The notes beneath the pieces are model-generated. The model saw nothing but the letters and a program-made list of their open reading frames with translations, had not been told where the DNA came from and searched no databases. This document shows, one piece after another, positions 13,701 through 31,619 of a DNA stretch of 64,000 nt; position 1 is the stretch's first letter, and the number at the start of each line of letters is the position of its first letter. Made by a program: the position numbers and the translations under genes. Source of the DNA: Oxytricha trifallax (lineage: Eukaryota > Ciliophora > Spirotrichea > Sporadotrichida > Oxytrichidae); the NCBI GenBank assembly GCA_000711775.1, contig ARYC01000581.1, positions 62,001 through 126,000 of the forward strand, in the 5' to 3' direction.

Positions 13701-14245
13701 TTTTATACCACGCTTTCGTCATGAAATGAGTTTGTGTTTTAATATACAGCTATTAAGTCTTTATTTAGTTGAGAATCAAAGCCAATCATATAGAAATATT
13801 AAATAAAATTGCAGAATAGCTGGAAATTATGCTTATCTATTGGCACCAAGTTTAAGAGTTAGCATTTCAATTGACAAAGACTATTAACAAATTTGATATT
13901 TTTGACATCTGAAACTATCTAGGAGCTATCACTATGAAGGATTTGCTGAAAATACTTATCTAATTCCACAGAAATCAAAAGCAGTTGCTCTAGCTCAATA
14001 AATGTTAAAATTTCATGCAGTAAGTTAAGAATTTTAGACTTGATGCTCATGTCCTGAATTGGAAGTTGAAGCAACTACAGTGGCCATTATGCATGCTTAA
14101 AAGCGTTCAATTTTGCATGAGAGAGTTCTTTAATGATTGTGATTGAGTGGCGAAGGAACTGCAAAGATTATGGAGGGGAATGAGCTAAGGCTTAACAGAC
14201 ATTTTAACTTATGAAACTCTCAAAGAATTTTAAACATACAATCAT
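10728..14245 (-). CDS. Importin-beta family transport receptor (importin-11-like)
   Basis: A long all-helical protein, start ATG 14245, stop TGA 10728. The conserved block NYLALTKEEIELWKEDSLKFF at about 13467-13400 matches the hinge found in the importin-11/importin-9/CSE1 branch of karyopherins (y..Lt.eeie.W..dpe.F). The flanking sequence is HEAT-repeat-like amphipathic helices. These receptors carry cargo through nuclear pores under Ran control. A 49-bp IES with pointer TGAACTAT lies immediately before that block (13459-13507). Removing it joins ...SQTVVNY to LALTKEE in frame. Further AT-rich breaks at about 12700-12960, 11690-11760 and 11140-11250 are introns or IESs that I did not resolve. 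The exact karyopherin class is uncertain. Confidence 0.75.
13459..13507 (-). other. 49-bp IES in importin gene, pointer TGAACTAT
   Basis: An 8-bp direct repeat (ATAGTTCA on the plus strand) lies at 13459-13466 and 13508-13515. Both copies sit in the same codon phase. Deleting one copy plus the intervening AT-rich DNA fuses ...ILSQTVVNY to LALTKEEIELW. There is no GT...AG boundary, so it is not an intron. Confidence 0.85.
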
Positions 14246-14308
14246 GATATTTTTTGTAAAAAATAAAAGAAATTTAGAAATTAATTCATAATTATATAAA
14301 ATGTAAAA

Positions 14309-14545
14309 ATGTTGAAGATGGAGTCGCTGTTTCATTCACAATTAATGTAAGTTACAAAAAAACATTTCTAAATTATTTTTTAATAGGTATCACTCTTGGT
14401 AAGAGTAGGCGTAGCACAAGACAGTTAGTTTACAGGGAAACAGAAAAACATGGTGAAGGAGTAATAAAATATGCAAATGGTGTTATTGAAAAAGGAACAT
14501 GGAAAGATGAAACTGCTTTTTTTAGATTTATATTTTGTAAAGTGT
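14309..14545 (+). CDS. Isolated MORN-repeat segment, paralogue of 56312-56549
   Basis: The frame from about 14390 to 14515 reads a MORN-like unit (HGEGVIKYANGVIEKGTWKDE). MORN repeats form beta-hairpins used for membrane or cytoskeletal anchoring. The upstream ATG TTG ... CACAA, a GTAAGTTACAAAAAA donor region and the downstream GAAACTG...AGATTT all recur at 56312-56549 on the minus strand, so this is a duplicated segment of about 235 bp. No further coding sequence follows here. It may be an orphan paralogous MDS or a degenerate copy. The ATG frame and the MORN frame do not join cleanly across the apparent intron, so the start is unresolved. Confidence 0.55.
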
Positions 14546-14621
14546 TTAAAGGTTTTGTATTTATTATTAATCAATTTTTGTAATTTTATCAATTTAAAAA
14601 AAATTTAGCATGAATATAAAA

Positions 14622-15343
14622 TCATTAAAACCTGTGTTTTTATATAAACTTAATTTTTGAATTTACCAATCCTATTATGATATAAACTATTAAAGATTTA
14701 AATTACTCTTCTAATGTTGAATGCTTCTTTAGTAAAATTAAATTTATTAAACATAAAAATATTTCAATTTTAAGATTAGTTTTAAATAAAAAATAAGCTG
14801 TTTATTATACTCTGCCGATACATAGAGCAGCATGATCAGATATCTTTCTGGGTAGACTTAATATGTCTTACTGATTAATTTTCACCAACAACTCTATTGA
14901 TTACCTAAAAGTATTTCAATATTTATGATTTATTTATAAATTATTTTGCTTTATTGCAAAATCATTACTTACTCTTTGTTATTGAGCAGCTTAGGCAAAA
15001 TCTAATTCTTGAGATATATGACTGCTCTCATATTTTAGTTTTCCATTTCAAGATTTTGCTGTATTTATTATTGCTTCGAAAATTGTGAAAAATCAGACAG
15101 TCCTGCAATTATTATTTAGCATAATTAAAGCTGATCTTAAGCTTTTAACAGTTAAAATTAGTTTTTAAAATTAAATCTTATAGCTTATAAAGTTATGATA
15201 AAAAGTTATTCAGCATGCTCACGCTCTTATTTGTTCTAAGATTCCAATTAGCTTAGTGAAACAGATAATTATTGAGAAATTTGTGAAAGTTAGGGCACAG
15301 AGAGTGACATCGAAATATTACCGCCAAATATTGTAGATTCCAT
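14622..15343 (-). CDS. Small coiled-coil protein, unknown function
   Basis: ATG at 15343 starts an S/Q-rich N-terminus (MESTIFGGNISMSLS) with heptad-like stretches (QLSVSLSQLESQNKQEREHAE). After an AT-rich break near 15140-15190 comes a second helical part (MENQNMRAVIYLKNQILPKL). A GT-AG intron at about 14905-14978 leads to LLVKINQQDILSLPRKISDH. The frame stays open to TGA 14622, but the last 60 codons are AT-rich and the true end may be nearer 14800. It is divergent from the kinesin gene with only about 150 bp between starts. I do not recognise a family; the coiled coil and the partner suggest a cytoskeletal role, as inference. Confidence 0.55.
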
Positions 15344-15493
15344 TTTATAGGATTTAATAGTAATTAAAAAAGGAGCTTATTAATTTATATAATAGAAATA
15401 TTTTCTTGTTATTCAGTAAATTATGATGAAAAACAAAAATAGCTAAATTATAAATTTATTAATAAATTATTTAATTTAATCTGTTTATTTGCA
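15344..15493. promoter_or_regulatory. Divergent intergenic region between coiled-coil gene and kinesin
   Basis: Only 150 bp of AT-rich DNA separates the two opposed start codons. In the macronucleus each gene would normally sit on its own nanochromosome, so two telomere-addition sites or one shared bidirectional promoter must lie here. No motif is clear enough to name. Confidence 0.35.
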
Positions 15494-21982
<6,489 letters not shown>

Positions 21983-21989
21983 TTAAATT

Positions 21990-22540
21990 AAATGCATTTA
22001 AACTTTTTGGAGCATTTGGAATAATGAATTATGTTTATTATTTTTGTTTTATTTCAATGTATGAGTCACTGATTTTTCAATTTATAAAGCCAATACTATA
22101 AAAGTTAAGTTTATAATAATTAATTTTAATTAAATATATAGTAATATTAAATGCTATAAATCTAAATAGCTTAAACAGGGCTGCTGTCATTCATTATTAT
22201 TGAAAATTAAAGTTAAAGGAATTCAATTTATAAATAGTTAATAAAAAAGATTTAATAGATTTAAGAGAGATCGTTTAAAAGTGACCTCCATTTATTTTGA
22301 GCTAATTTGACTTAGTTTTCTTAATTATAATAACATTTAAATTTTTGCCATTAGATTATAAATTACACTACTTAATTTTAATAAATTTAGTGATTTATTA
22401 AGCTCATAAGATAAAAATAATTAATCAATTAAAATGTAAATTTATTTAATTCCTTGAACTATAAATAAAAATATAGTATTTCAAAAATTAAGAAAAATAT
22501 TTTTATTTTTTTCAAATAAAAAATTGTCCATGTAATAATA
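21990..22540. other. AT-rich spacer
   Basis: No coding pattern or repeat recognised between the kinesin stop and the next plus-strand gene. Confidence 0.4.
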
Positions 22541-24690
22541 CAGCACAGCACACTTCCCAATTAATTATTCTACCATACTTTTTGCACAACTTAAAGGTAG
22601 ACTATCTTAATATTGCATTTTTATTCAGGTAAGTCTTATATTTATTCAATATTGTTAAGAAATATCCAAAAATTACTTTAATTTAAATATCGATTCTTCA
22701 AATTTGGAGTTAAAGCAAGATTTTTAAGTAATAATGGATATTTATGTTAAATTATTGTCTATTTTTAAATAAATAAACTTTCATTTCTCTTTTCAAATCA
22801 TTAGGCCTGATCAATTTCTAATCCTTTATAAATATAGCTGCGGCATGCTTCCTTACTTATTAATGCCTGAAAAACCTATGGTAAATAGAAAAAGCCACAT
22901 TTCCAGCTTCCTAGTTTTGTATTTAATGCAGGTATGTGTTTTTCCCTAATCAAATTGAATTAGCTTACATTTTTAATAAAGATTTGTAAAGTAATATTTT
23001 TTAGGCAGTATCAAGTCTTCTGTGTATCTTCAGTCTTTGCATGGTTAATCAGTAAGATATAAATGTTTTAATTGTAATTGCACAGAAATATTTTGATTAA
23101 TTCTTTGATTTTTTCAATGATGATAAACTCAGTTACATCTGTGACTTTGAATCAATATCATGGTAAATATTTTTAATATATTGATGAAACCTTTTTGCAT
23201 AGACTCTGTAATTGAATACAAGAAGTAAAAATTCTAAACAGTCATGAATAAAGCATTCCAATATAGCAAAGGAGTTGCTATTATAGTGGGAACTCTAGGA
23301 AGTATATATACTGTGTGTAGTCTGAGAATTTACTATCCATTCATGTGTATCTGTAAATAATTAGTTCTATATTTATAAATCTATTTTTAGTTTTTGCTTC
23401 TTCAATTAAAAAAATCCTCATAAATATTAATGTAAAAATTAATATGCTACCTTTTATTGTGAATGAATCTTGTGTATTTAACAATCTATAAAATACACAA
23501 TAAGGAGAAATATGCTCAGTATGAATATTTAGATTTTGAGGAGAAATATTAAGATTCAGCTTCACTATATTTGAATGATTCCACTTCTTTATCTTAGCTT
23601 GATAGTGTTAATCTCTTCTACCCTGAGGAATGTGATCCTTATCAATTAATTTAATTATAAATACCTATTCAAATATTCTTTATATAAAATTTAAGTTAAC
23701 TTTAATTAGATTCAGCATCGAAGAAAAGTTTCATAAGCAACCCTGAGGGAGAAAGTCCTATAAAGCATATTGAGTAGGAAAATATTTAGCACGAAGAACC
23801 TAATACAGGATCTCATTAAAGATCTCAAAGTTAAGCATAAATTAAACGTAGCAAGAAATCTCTGCACATGCTCACTACACATTAAATGCCCTCTTCAGAC
23901 TCTGTATTAAGAGATGTGCATGTCAATATGCCAGATAAGGCTTCAAAACCTCAGAAGTATGAATATGAAGTTGAACTAAGTGATAAAAGTTTAAAGAAAA
24001 GAAAGCAGATGCTCAAAGATCAGGGGATTGTAGATAGATTCGAATGTATTAACATAACTCAGACTGACATAATGACTCATTCTTTCAATTTGGCAGTTAA
24101 CATTTATGCGATATTCATGCAGCAATATCTCATTGGATTTTTGGACATGTATCTATGTTTCAAATTATTTGATAGCAGCAATTTATATTTGGAGTAAAGG
24201 ATCTAAAGAATTACAATGTTTGCTGCTTACATGGTAACTTATGGTATCTACTGTATCGGGTCTAAATTTAAGATCAGCTATTCAAAGACAAAATAGAGCA
24301 TAAATTTAAACTTGATATCCCAAATTGTAATTCTTGGGATTATTTCACTTTACTTAAAAGGGTCTTTTACTTCAATAATACCATACTATTTAACTTCTAT
24401 GTTCACAATCATGCTGTTTGTGCTTTTGAAATACCTTTAATGTTGGCTATTAGATTAATAAGAAGCTCACTTGCATGTTTCAATATGGCACTCAGAGTTT
24501 TTCCACTTTGAAAAGGCGCAATTAGAGTCCTAAAAACTTATAGTAAACTTGAAAAGCAGTGCTTTCATGCTTAGCATTTTCACAGTGGGCGCTTTATATT
24601 GGGGTGTAAGCACTGCCAACTAAAACACTTCATTCTGGATAGACAATCTATATCTTATGCTAGGGATAGCTACTACAGGTACTCTAATTA
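22540..24690 (+). CDS. Multi-pass membrane protein, unknown family
   Basis: Plus-strand coding in pieces. A leading exon (about 22560-22628) ends at a GTAAGT donor. After an acceptor near 22804 comes DQFLILYKYSCGMLPYLL, then hydrophobic helices near 22905, 23005 and 23260-23340 (GVAIIVGTLGSIYTVC). A hydrophilic loop rich in S, K and Q follows (about 23710-24040). At least five more hydrophobic segments lie between 24060 and 24680, for example IVILGIISLYL and FMLSIFTVGALYWG. A long cytosolic loop between two helix bundles is typical of transporters or receptors, but no signature motif is visible. AT-rich gaps at 23060-23100, 23350-23580 and 23645-23710 are introns or IESs. The start codon is not fixed. 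Confidence 0.6.
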
Positions 24691-24719
24691 CTTTTAATAT
24701 CTTCAGTAATTGAACTACA

Positions 24720-25405
24720 ATATTGAATCATATAGTTTCACATTATTGTTAAATTAAAAAATAACATAAAATTAAAATACAAAATGAGGAAGAATTATTT
24801 ATTCATTGTAAATATACAATTTACTTTGGTAAATAATTAATTGATATCTAATATTCATAAATCATATCTAAAGTAGATTATTCTGTAAAATATAGTTAAA
24901 TTTCTCTTTCTTAGAAATTAATAAATGTATAGATTTAAAGAATTGATTAATTTTACTTTGCTCGAACTATTAAATATTTTCTAGTCATACAAGAATTCTG
25001 ATAACTCAATTTTTAAAATATACCACTATATTCATTAATCCATACTATTAAATTAATGGAATATTAACTCTAATAAAAATCTAGAAATTTAACTTCCACT
25101 AATTTAAATTATTATAATTTTAATTCTAAGTAATTTCCAAAAGTTGAATATTTTTTAATTATAATATTACTTTGAATAAGCGTACACTTTAGTAAGAATT
25201 TACTTTTATTAAACCTTACTTTTAACTACATTTTTGCTCTTAAGATAAAGTAAAATTTTAAGTGAAAGCAAAATTAATTTGTTCTTTAATTTCAGCCATT
25301 TCATGTGAAATCTTTAATTTAATTTTCTTTGATAAACCACATATGTAAATGCAAGATTATTTCTATGTAAATATTAATATTAATTTAGGTTTATCTGGAT
25401 AATAA
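24720..25405. other. AT-rich spacer
   Basis: About 700 bp without a coding pattern between the membrane-protein gene and the TLC-domain gene. Nothing else recognised. Confidence 0.45.
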
Positions 25406-25409
25406 TAAA

Positions 25410-27301
25410 ATGGAAACCACTACTATTTAATAAAACGAATAGAACACTATCTATACTACTTTCAACTCAGTTGACCAGCTCGCAGGTTCTGATTAAAGTT
25501 GTTTTTAAAGTTTATATTCTTTACTGACTGAAATTATAAATTATTTTATATAAATATAATTCTGAAGGTTATTTCAAGCAAATGTTCAAGGGAACAACTA
25601 AGTACGAGTACGATACCCGCATAGACGACTATAATTGGTTCCTGCTCTTCGCAGTACAATTAATATTCTACTTTGCTTTGCAGGCTTTGGTGCGTAAATA
25701 TGCTCCACCCCCTGGAGACATTAAAACTTTCAAAGAAAAGAAAAAGATGAACGATTATCATTTCTACTATTTCTAGTATACTACTTTCGTGCATGCAATC
25801 ATAATAGCAATTTTATAAATACCTCATTTAATGTTTTCAAAATATTATAATGTGAGATTTGAAATTTTGTCTTTTTTATATTCGTTTTTACTATCTGGCA
25901 TTTCATTAACAAGAATCTTAACTTTTGATTTGAAAATAAAATTAGTTATATCTAGAGTTTTTATCACATATTTCAGGAAATAGATAAAATATTGAGTTAA
26001 ATGTTTATTGATATGATTTTAAAAATATATTTTACATTCAAATCACTGCAATTTTTACTAAATGGCAGGAGTAATTTTCGGTAAGCTAAACTTAGAAACG
26101 TAATTATGATTCCTGTAGATCCCATTATTTTGTATATTTTATACAAATCCTTGAATAATAAATCTGTTCATATAATATATTTAAGTTTTGTACTATGGAG
26201 GTTATAGATACGATTAACCAAATCATTTGTACCATATGATCCTGATGGTACATGCATTTGCCTATTTCGTATATGATTCTATTATTGAGGTATATTATGG
26301 CACAGACGACTTGCTTACAAATGCACATCACGTTGTGGTTTTAGCAGCGACATATTTCCACATAATGAACAAGTTTGGAGGTTACGAATATATCTGTAAG
26401 TAGAATGGGCTCAAATAATTCCCAATATTACACATAAATTAAAACCACGTAATAAGCCGACATAAATTACCATCAGCTTTTTATTCAAACCAGTTTCTTA
26501 AATCGTCAGAACTTAATATTGTCAAATTTAATAAATTAAAATAACTTTATTATTGCTAATAATTTAAGTCTAAGCAATATTTAATGCTATACAAATTAGT
26601 AATTATTGTCAGAGCTATTTATGCATATTAAATGCCTTCTTTTATTGATAATGGAATAAACTAATTTTTTTATTTTAGTGTTACATTTGCTGGCTGAAGT
26701 TTCAAATCCATTCCTAATCTTTAGGACAGTTATATTTATTAATAAATAACAATATTATTGTAGTAAAATTTAATGCAATTTTGATAATTTAATGAATGAA
26801 ATGAAATAATTGAGTGTTAAAGATAGTGGGGATGAAAGATTCTACGATTTATGCAGTGAATGATATAATTTTCGCATCAGTTTTTATTCTTGTTAGAATG
26901 TTCCTTACCCCACTTGTGCTTATCTATTTTTGCTTATAACTTTCTAAAGAGTAAATTTATAAAGGTTTCTTACAATTAAACCAAGGATGATTACTATAAT
27001 TATATTTATCTATATGTATGAAGGCACAAAGGTACTTTTTGCAGCTAAAATCGGAATCTCATTTGTGCTATACATCCAGCTGTTTTGGTGCTACAGAATC
27101 CTCTACTTACTTTTAGAAAAGATGAAATCTTCCTACAAGGATCCCGCTGAGCTGCCTATGTGGGTGGATGTTAGTTACAATTTGTTCAAAGATCTCTCCT
27201 TCAAAAAGCAGACCAAACTTATAGTAAGTTTAGTCAATTTCATGTGGATTTTTTTGCTGCCAGTGTACTACTATTGGGATACTCTACTCAGCAATTACTG
27301 A
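25410..27301 (+). CDS. TLC-domain membrane protein (TLCD4/TMEM56-like)
   Basis: The TLC (TRAM-LAG1-CLN8) family are multi-pass ER membrane proteins tied to ceramide or other lipid handling. The ATG is at 25410. Visible segments in order are a first helix YNWFLLFAVQLIFYFALQ (about 25630-25683), the core helix MVHAFAYFVYDSIIEVYYG with the family's His pair in LTNAHHVVVLAA (about 26248-26340), EVSNPFLIFR (about 26695-26727), TM helices VNDIIFASVFILVRMFL, and the C-terminal AKIGISFVLYIQLFWCYRIL (about 27043-27102). Stop TGA 27299-27301. One IES is resolved at 25487 (pointer TTCTGA). Long AT-rich gaps at 25810-26170, 26400-26680 and 26730-26815 are probably IESs. The domain order and the HH motif support TLCD4 more than ceramide synthase, which would have a longer Lag1 motif. 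Confidence 0.8.
25487..25559 (+). other. 73-bp IES in TLC gene, pointer TTCTGA
   Basis: TTCTGA at 25487-25492 and 25560-25565 in the same codon phase. Joining gives DQLAGSEGYFKQMFKG. Confidence 0.8.
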
Positions 27302-27309
27302 GAGATCTC

Positions 27310-27805
27310 AAACAAACATATCTAGGAATTAAAATAAATACACATCACTATTAGCTTTAATTCGTCATTATAACTGGAGTGCAATTAAGATGAAAATATA
27401 CATATTTATTTGTAAATAAATGCTCTAGTATTCAAAAATTTATTCAGTATTTTAAATTCTCTCTTCATATTAAATGATAAGAGTTAAATAATATTAAAAA
27501 TCTCTTGTAATAGTTGTAAATTTAACTTATAATTCAAAATAAATGTTTTATGAATTTTTTACATTGTCATATTTTTGGAAAAATTGATTATATTTAAATT
27601 TGATTTACTTCAATTTCATCTAAAGAAAATACACTTTAATTATCCTTTCTTAAGATTCTAATTTAATTATTTTAATTTTAGAATTTAATAATATTTCAGC
27701 ATTAATATTTAAATTTCATTTATTAAAGTTTCAAAGATTATTCTTGATCTGTTACTTCATATTATATAAAATAAAAGATTAAATATTAACATTTAAAAAT
27801 TATTC
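27310..27805. other. AT-rich spacer between convergent genes
   Basis: About 500 bp between the stops of two convergent genes (TLC and METTL16). No gene or repeat recognised. Two telomere-addition sites are expected here. Confidence 0.45.
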
Positions 27806-27808
27806 TGA

Positions 27809-29118
27809 TCAATACTTTAATTAATTCAATTTGATAAATCTCCATCCAATTAACCACCTCTTGGTCTATCCTTCTTCAATTTCTCCACTAGCTATCAATA
27901 TATCATACTCCTCCTCACCAGAATCAAACTTAAGCATATTAACTATGTAGTTTTTTATAAACTCATAAGTGGTCTTTTTGCCAATTAGTGAGGTAAACCA
28001 TTTTACCTAATTTTTAAATTTGAGTGATTCTTAAGCGTATTCACAAAGAAATCTTATCTCGCCCCCTATTGTAGAATCTTCGCTCTTTGTTATTGGACAA
28101 ACCTATATATAAATATCAATATAAAGCTTTAATTACAGATTGATGTCTAAATGTTCTCTCTTCTTCATGATTAAAGAATGGTGGATTGCACATTGTAAAA
28201 TCAAACTTTTCATCAATTTCGTTGACACTTATAACACCCTCTAAAACACTCTCGTAGTCTTTTTATAAGCGAATTTATCCAATGAAATTTTGTTATAATT
28301 TTTTGTTTTTATTTAGGATCTCAGTCGTGGCCCAATGAATTGAATCTGGGTTTATATCGCTTCCTGCAAATTACATGTTGTATTTTAAGATGCCTAAGAT
28401 TGGATAAATCAAATTTGCACCTGTTCCATTTAGTAATAATTATTTGGATTGTAAAAGAAGCTTTTTTTATTTTAAATTATAGTTATTTTTATCCACTATT
28501 AAAGCAAAGTGAATAATTAATTTGTCATTGAGTTATGAGTTAAAAATATTCTCACTAATCTTTTACTTACATATCAAATCCAATTAATTATCTGCTTTCA
28601 TCTACATTCTCTTCTTCCATACTTTCACTTATAATCTCTTTCTCAACTGTATCAAACAACTGTTTTATCCAATCGAGATAAGCAACTCTTTAGGGCACTC
28701 TAGGAATCAAATTCTCCTTAGGTAAATCATAGTATTCCAATCCATATTAAGTATAGAGGATAGCCCTTGTTAACTCAAGTAGAGCTTTTTCATCTTTGAA
28801 GTCAAGAGTTACTAGATTTTAAGTCATGTTAAAATTATAAAAGGGTGAAAATTCATTTAATTCTTAAAATCCTTATATATCTTCTACTTACCCGAATACT
28901 CAGTGTTGGAATTGACTGAAAATTTCACCTCTTCTTCTTACTTTTATTCAATAAATTATTTGTCTCTTATTTCAATGTCTTTATCGTTAGATAGGTTGTT
29001 TGATTTATGATGCTCAAGCTTAGATTTATCTATAAGACTTGTAAATAATAAAGATATTATGTCAAGCTCACTATTGTTTTAGGGGTGGATGCAGCTCTGC
29101 AAGCTTTTTAAAGTCCAT
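27809..29118 (-). CDS. METTL16: METTL16-type RNA N6-adenosine methyltransferase
   Basis: Class I methyltransferase that makes m6A in U6 snRNA and selected hairpins. ATG 29118 opens MDFKKLAELHPPLKQ, like the family's KYPDFKQ start. Then come LVTLDFKDEKALLELTRAIL and NLIPRVPQRVAYLDWI, matching LNFKDPEAVRALT and LIPTVPLRLNYIHW. The SAM loop DIGTGANLIYPILG appears only after removing an intron (28496-28570) and an IES (28425-28491, pointer TGGA). The catalytic NPPF is in FDFTMCNPPFF (about 28197). The C-terminal half has the expected LKFKNQVKWFTSLIGKK and EEGQTKRWLIGWRF. Stop TGA 27809-27811. It lacks the vertebrate VCR extension, as in many lower eukaryotes. The 5' part has breaks near 29080 and 28880 that are not resolved. 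The gene looks functional. Confidence 0.92.
28425..28491 (-). other. 67-bp IES in METTL16, pointer TGGA, abutting an intron
   Basis: TCCA (plus strand) at 28425-28428 and 28492-28495. The second copy directly follows the intron acceptor TAG (28496-28498) in the minus-strand reading direction. Splicing plus IES removal yields GAT ATT GGA ACA GGT GCA, the family's D-I-G-T-G-A loop. Confidence 0.85.
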
Positions 29119-29253
29119 TTTTAATCTTGAATTTAATTATAGATTATAGAAAATTGACATACTAATTAATGAACAATTGATGAATTGAAATGAACTTAGA
29201 GTAATTGTCATAATATTTATAAATTAGAGTAATAAAAGTATAGTGAAATAATC

Positions 29254-30829
29254 TCAATTAAAGTTTAATTATTTCTATGAAAATTGTGTAGCTCCTTTTC
29301 CCTCATTTTATTTCATTACTATCTTTCTCTTATAGGTGAACTAGTATTCGAAAAAGATGATATGTGTACATTTTATTAATCCAAAATAGGTCTAATTTTA
29401 ATATTCTAAGTGAGTTAGTTTATTGTTTAATGCTGTGTAGTCGAAGTCACGCCTATGCCCTATGAAAATCTGCGATTTAAATTATTACGTTTTATTCTTT
29501 CAATTATGCTAGGCGAGTTTTAGGTTATTTAAGGGAACATTCCAGTGCCTGAGGATTGATTTTAGTGAGACTTTATTGATTAAGCATCCTGGCTGCTTTC
29601 GTGGTAAAAATTAAAAATAAATCAGGCCATCAACCAATACTAAATCAAAAGTGATTAATGGTAAATAAACTTCAATTTCTTAAGTTTACTCATTATTTGT
29701 TCCAATTAAATTAGGAAATTTCTTTTTGTTAAGTGAGAAATTTTTAGTTTAACTTTTGAGATACTGAGGCTTGATTTTGAAAGTTTATGAAATTCCATTT
29801 GGTGTTCTATTTAACAGTTAAATATCAGGTGAATTGGATCTGGAAATTTTATTTGACGCACTTCCCACAAACACAGACTGGCTCATTAAGTCATCATCAA
29901 ATACTAAATCCTTCTCTTCCTCTGTGTAATTAAAGAAATTGATTAATCAATCATATCATATATATTTAGGAAATAAAGCTAAATTTTATATTAAATTAGT
30001 GAATGGTCTTCATCATCAGAGACTTTCTAGATTACTGAGTGTCTTTTGCTCATTTATGATTCCACATTCTCCAGATGAATTGATCTGTGACTTCTTTGAA
30101 AATCTGATCCACTCTCATCCAAGTAAGATTTTTTATCTTCTTCATCTGCATTTTCCAAAATTTTAATATTTTTTACACATCGAAATATGATTAAGATTAT
30201 TAGTAAATTATTTTTAATTTAATATGAGCATTTTCATGCTTGAATTTCCTAGCTGCAAAAGTACCTTAGGCAGAAAAGGATTCGTCATTTACTCTCAAAC
30301 TTACAGTAGTATCTACTCTTTAATGTTAATAACCATTTTTCTTCATAGGTTTATTTAGCTTGGGCAGTAAAGATTCTTATTGATTATTTGCAAATATTCT
30401 CTAATTTTACCCGGTAGCCGCTTGATAATGCTAATGACTATTTTATTAGTGAGATCCCATATTTTAAGAGCTCTGAAACTCAGCAGTGCTGATACTTGGA
30501 GTGAAATCACCACTTCTATGATGATGTAAATTATTCTAATCTGTGTGCTCGTTAGTCTATGTTAGAGTTTTCTTGTTTTAGTACAATGCTTGTATTGTGA
30601 TATTTTTTGTGTGTTACTACTACTATTCCTGCTATCTATCCAGTTTCATGAAAAGTGGCACCATATCATCATCATCATCTTCGCCATTCACTAATTCATT
30701 CATCATTTCAAGCTAAGTTTGATTGTTGAGCAATAACTAACCTTCATCCTAGTTATTACTGTGATAAATATCATCGTATTATTATTATTAATTTGGCTTT
30801 GCACTCGTTTGAGAAACGTATTGATTCAT
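29254..30829 (-). CDS. Q/N-rich hypothetical protein
   Basis: ATG 30829 opens MNQYVSQTSAKPNQQQQYDD, with acidic (EDDDDDMVP), poly-Q and His-containing tracts through about 30240. An AT-rich break near 30165-30230 (intron or IES) is followed by NADEEDKKSYLDESGSDFQ, then by YTEEEKDLVFDDDL (about 29915) and a more ordered part, KISRSNSPD...LKSILRHWNVPLNNL (about 29545). A likely intron at about 29466-29503 leads to IGHRRDFDYTALNNKL, and the frame closes at TGA 29254. No domain recognised. The composition resembles prion-like or RNA-binding regulatory proteins in ciliates, which is inference from composition only. Confidence 0.6.
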
Positions 30830-30839
30830 ATTTTCTCTG

Positions 30840-31610
30840 TCTAAATATAATTAAAAATTAATGATAAAACTAAGTGAGATTTATAAACACTCTAATCAAT
30901 TAGCATTTAAACATTTTTTTTTAATTTTTCTATCAATTAAATTTCTAAATGAAATAATAAAAAGCCAAATTTCTATTTTTTTTTTGGTATTTGAGTTTTA
31001 TCATTGATTTTCATAGGATTCAACAAAAGTTGCGTATTACTTTTAAACTTTGTGATCATACTCATTAATCATTTAATCTAACTCAATTTCTACGACTGAT
31101 TAAAATTTATTAATTATTCCTAATCAAAATCTCAATTTACCACAATTAATAAATGTATTTATAAATCGCATTAATTATATATATATATATATATATAATT
31201 AAATTATTATTGAAACTGACCTTTAATCAAACATTTAATCTCTATTCATATTTTGAAAGCTATCATTTATCTGAAAATATTCATTATTGTATGTTTAAGT
31301 TTGGTTTGCATTTTAGTCATATTTGCTTTTTTAGATATTATTTGCGGAATTTTAATGAAAACTATTAAAAAACAGGTTTTTAGGCTAGTCAAAATTATTT
31401 TGTGGTTAGATAAAACCCATTTTAATTTCAAAATTGAAATAGGTGGAGTGAAGATAATTATATAGAAATAAAATTTGTATAGCCTTAGATTTTATAATTA
31501 AATTTAAAACAGTCAATAAAGTGCGAAATATATACATTAACTGATAAAAATTGTCATAAGTCAAGTGATGTTCATAAGAATTTGCAAATAATAATAATTA
31601 CTAGTTTAAT
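30840..31610. repeat. AT-rich spacer with an (AT)n microsatellite
   Basis: No gene seen. A dinucleotide AT run of about 23 bases lies at about 31175-31197. A short homopolymer T run is near 30976. Confidence 0.6.
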
Positions 31611-31619
31611 AGTAGCATT

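Noticed and set aside
31170-31200. AT run as a regulatory element
   Set aside because: A simple microsatellite in AT-rich DNA; nothing indicates function.
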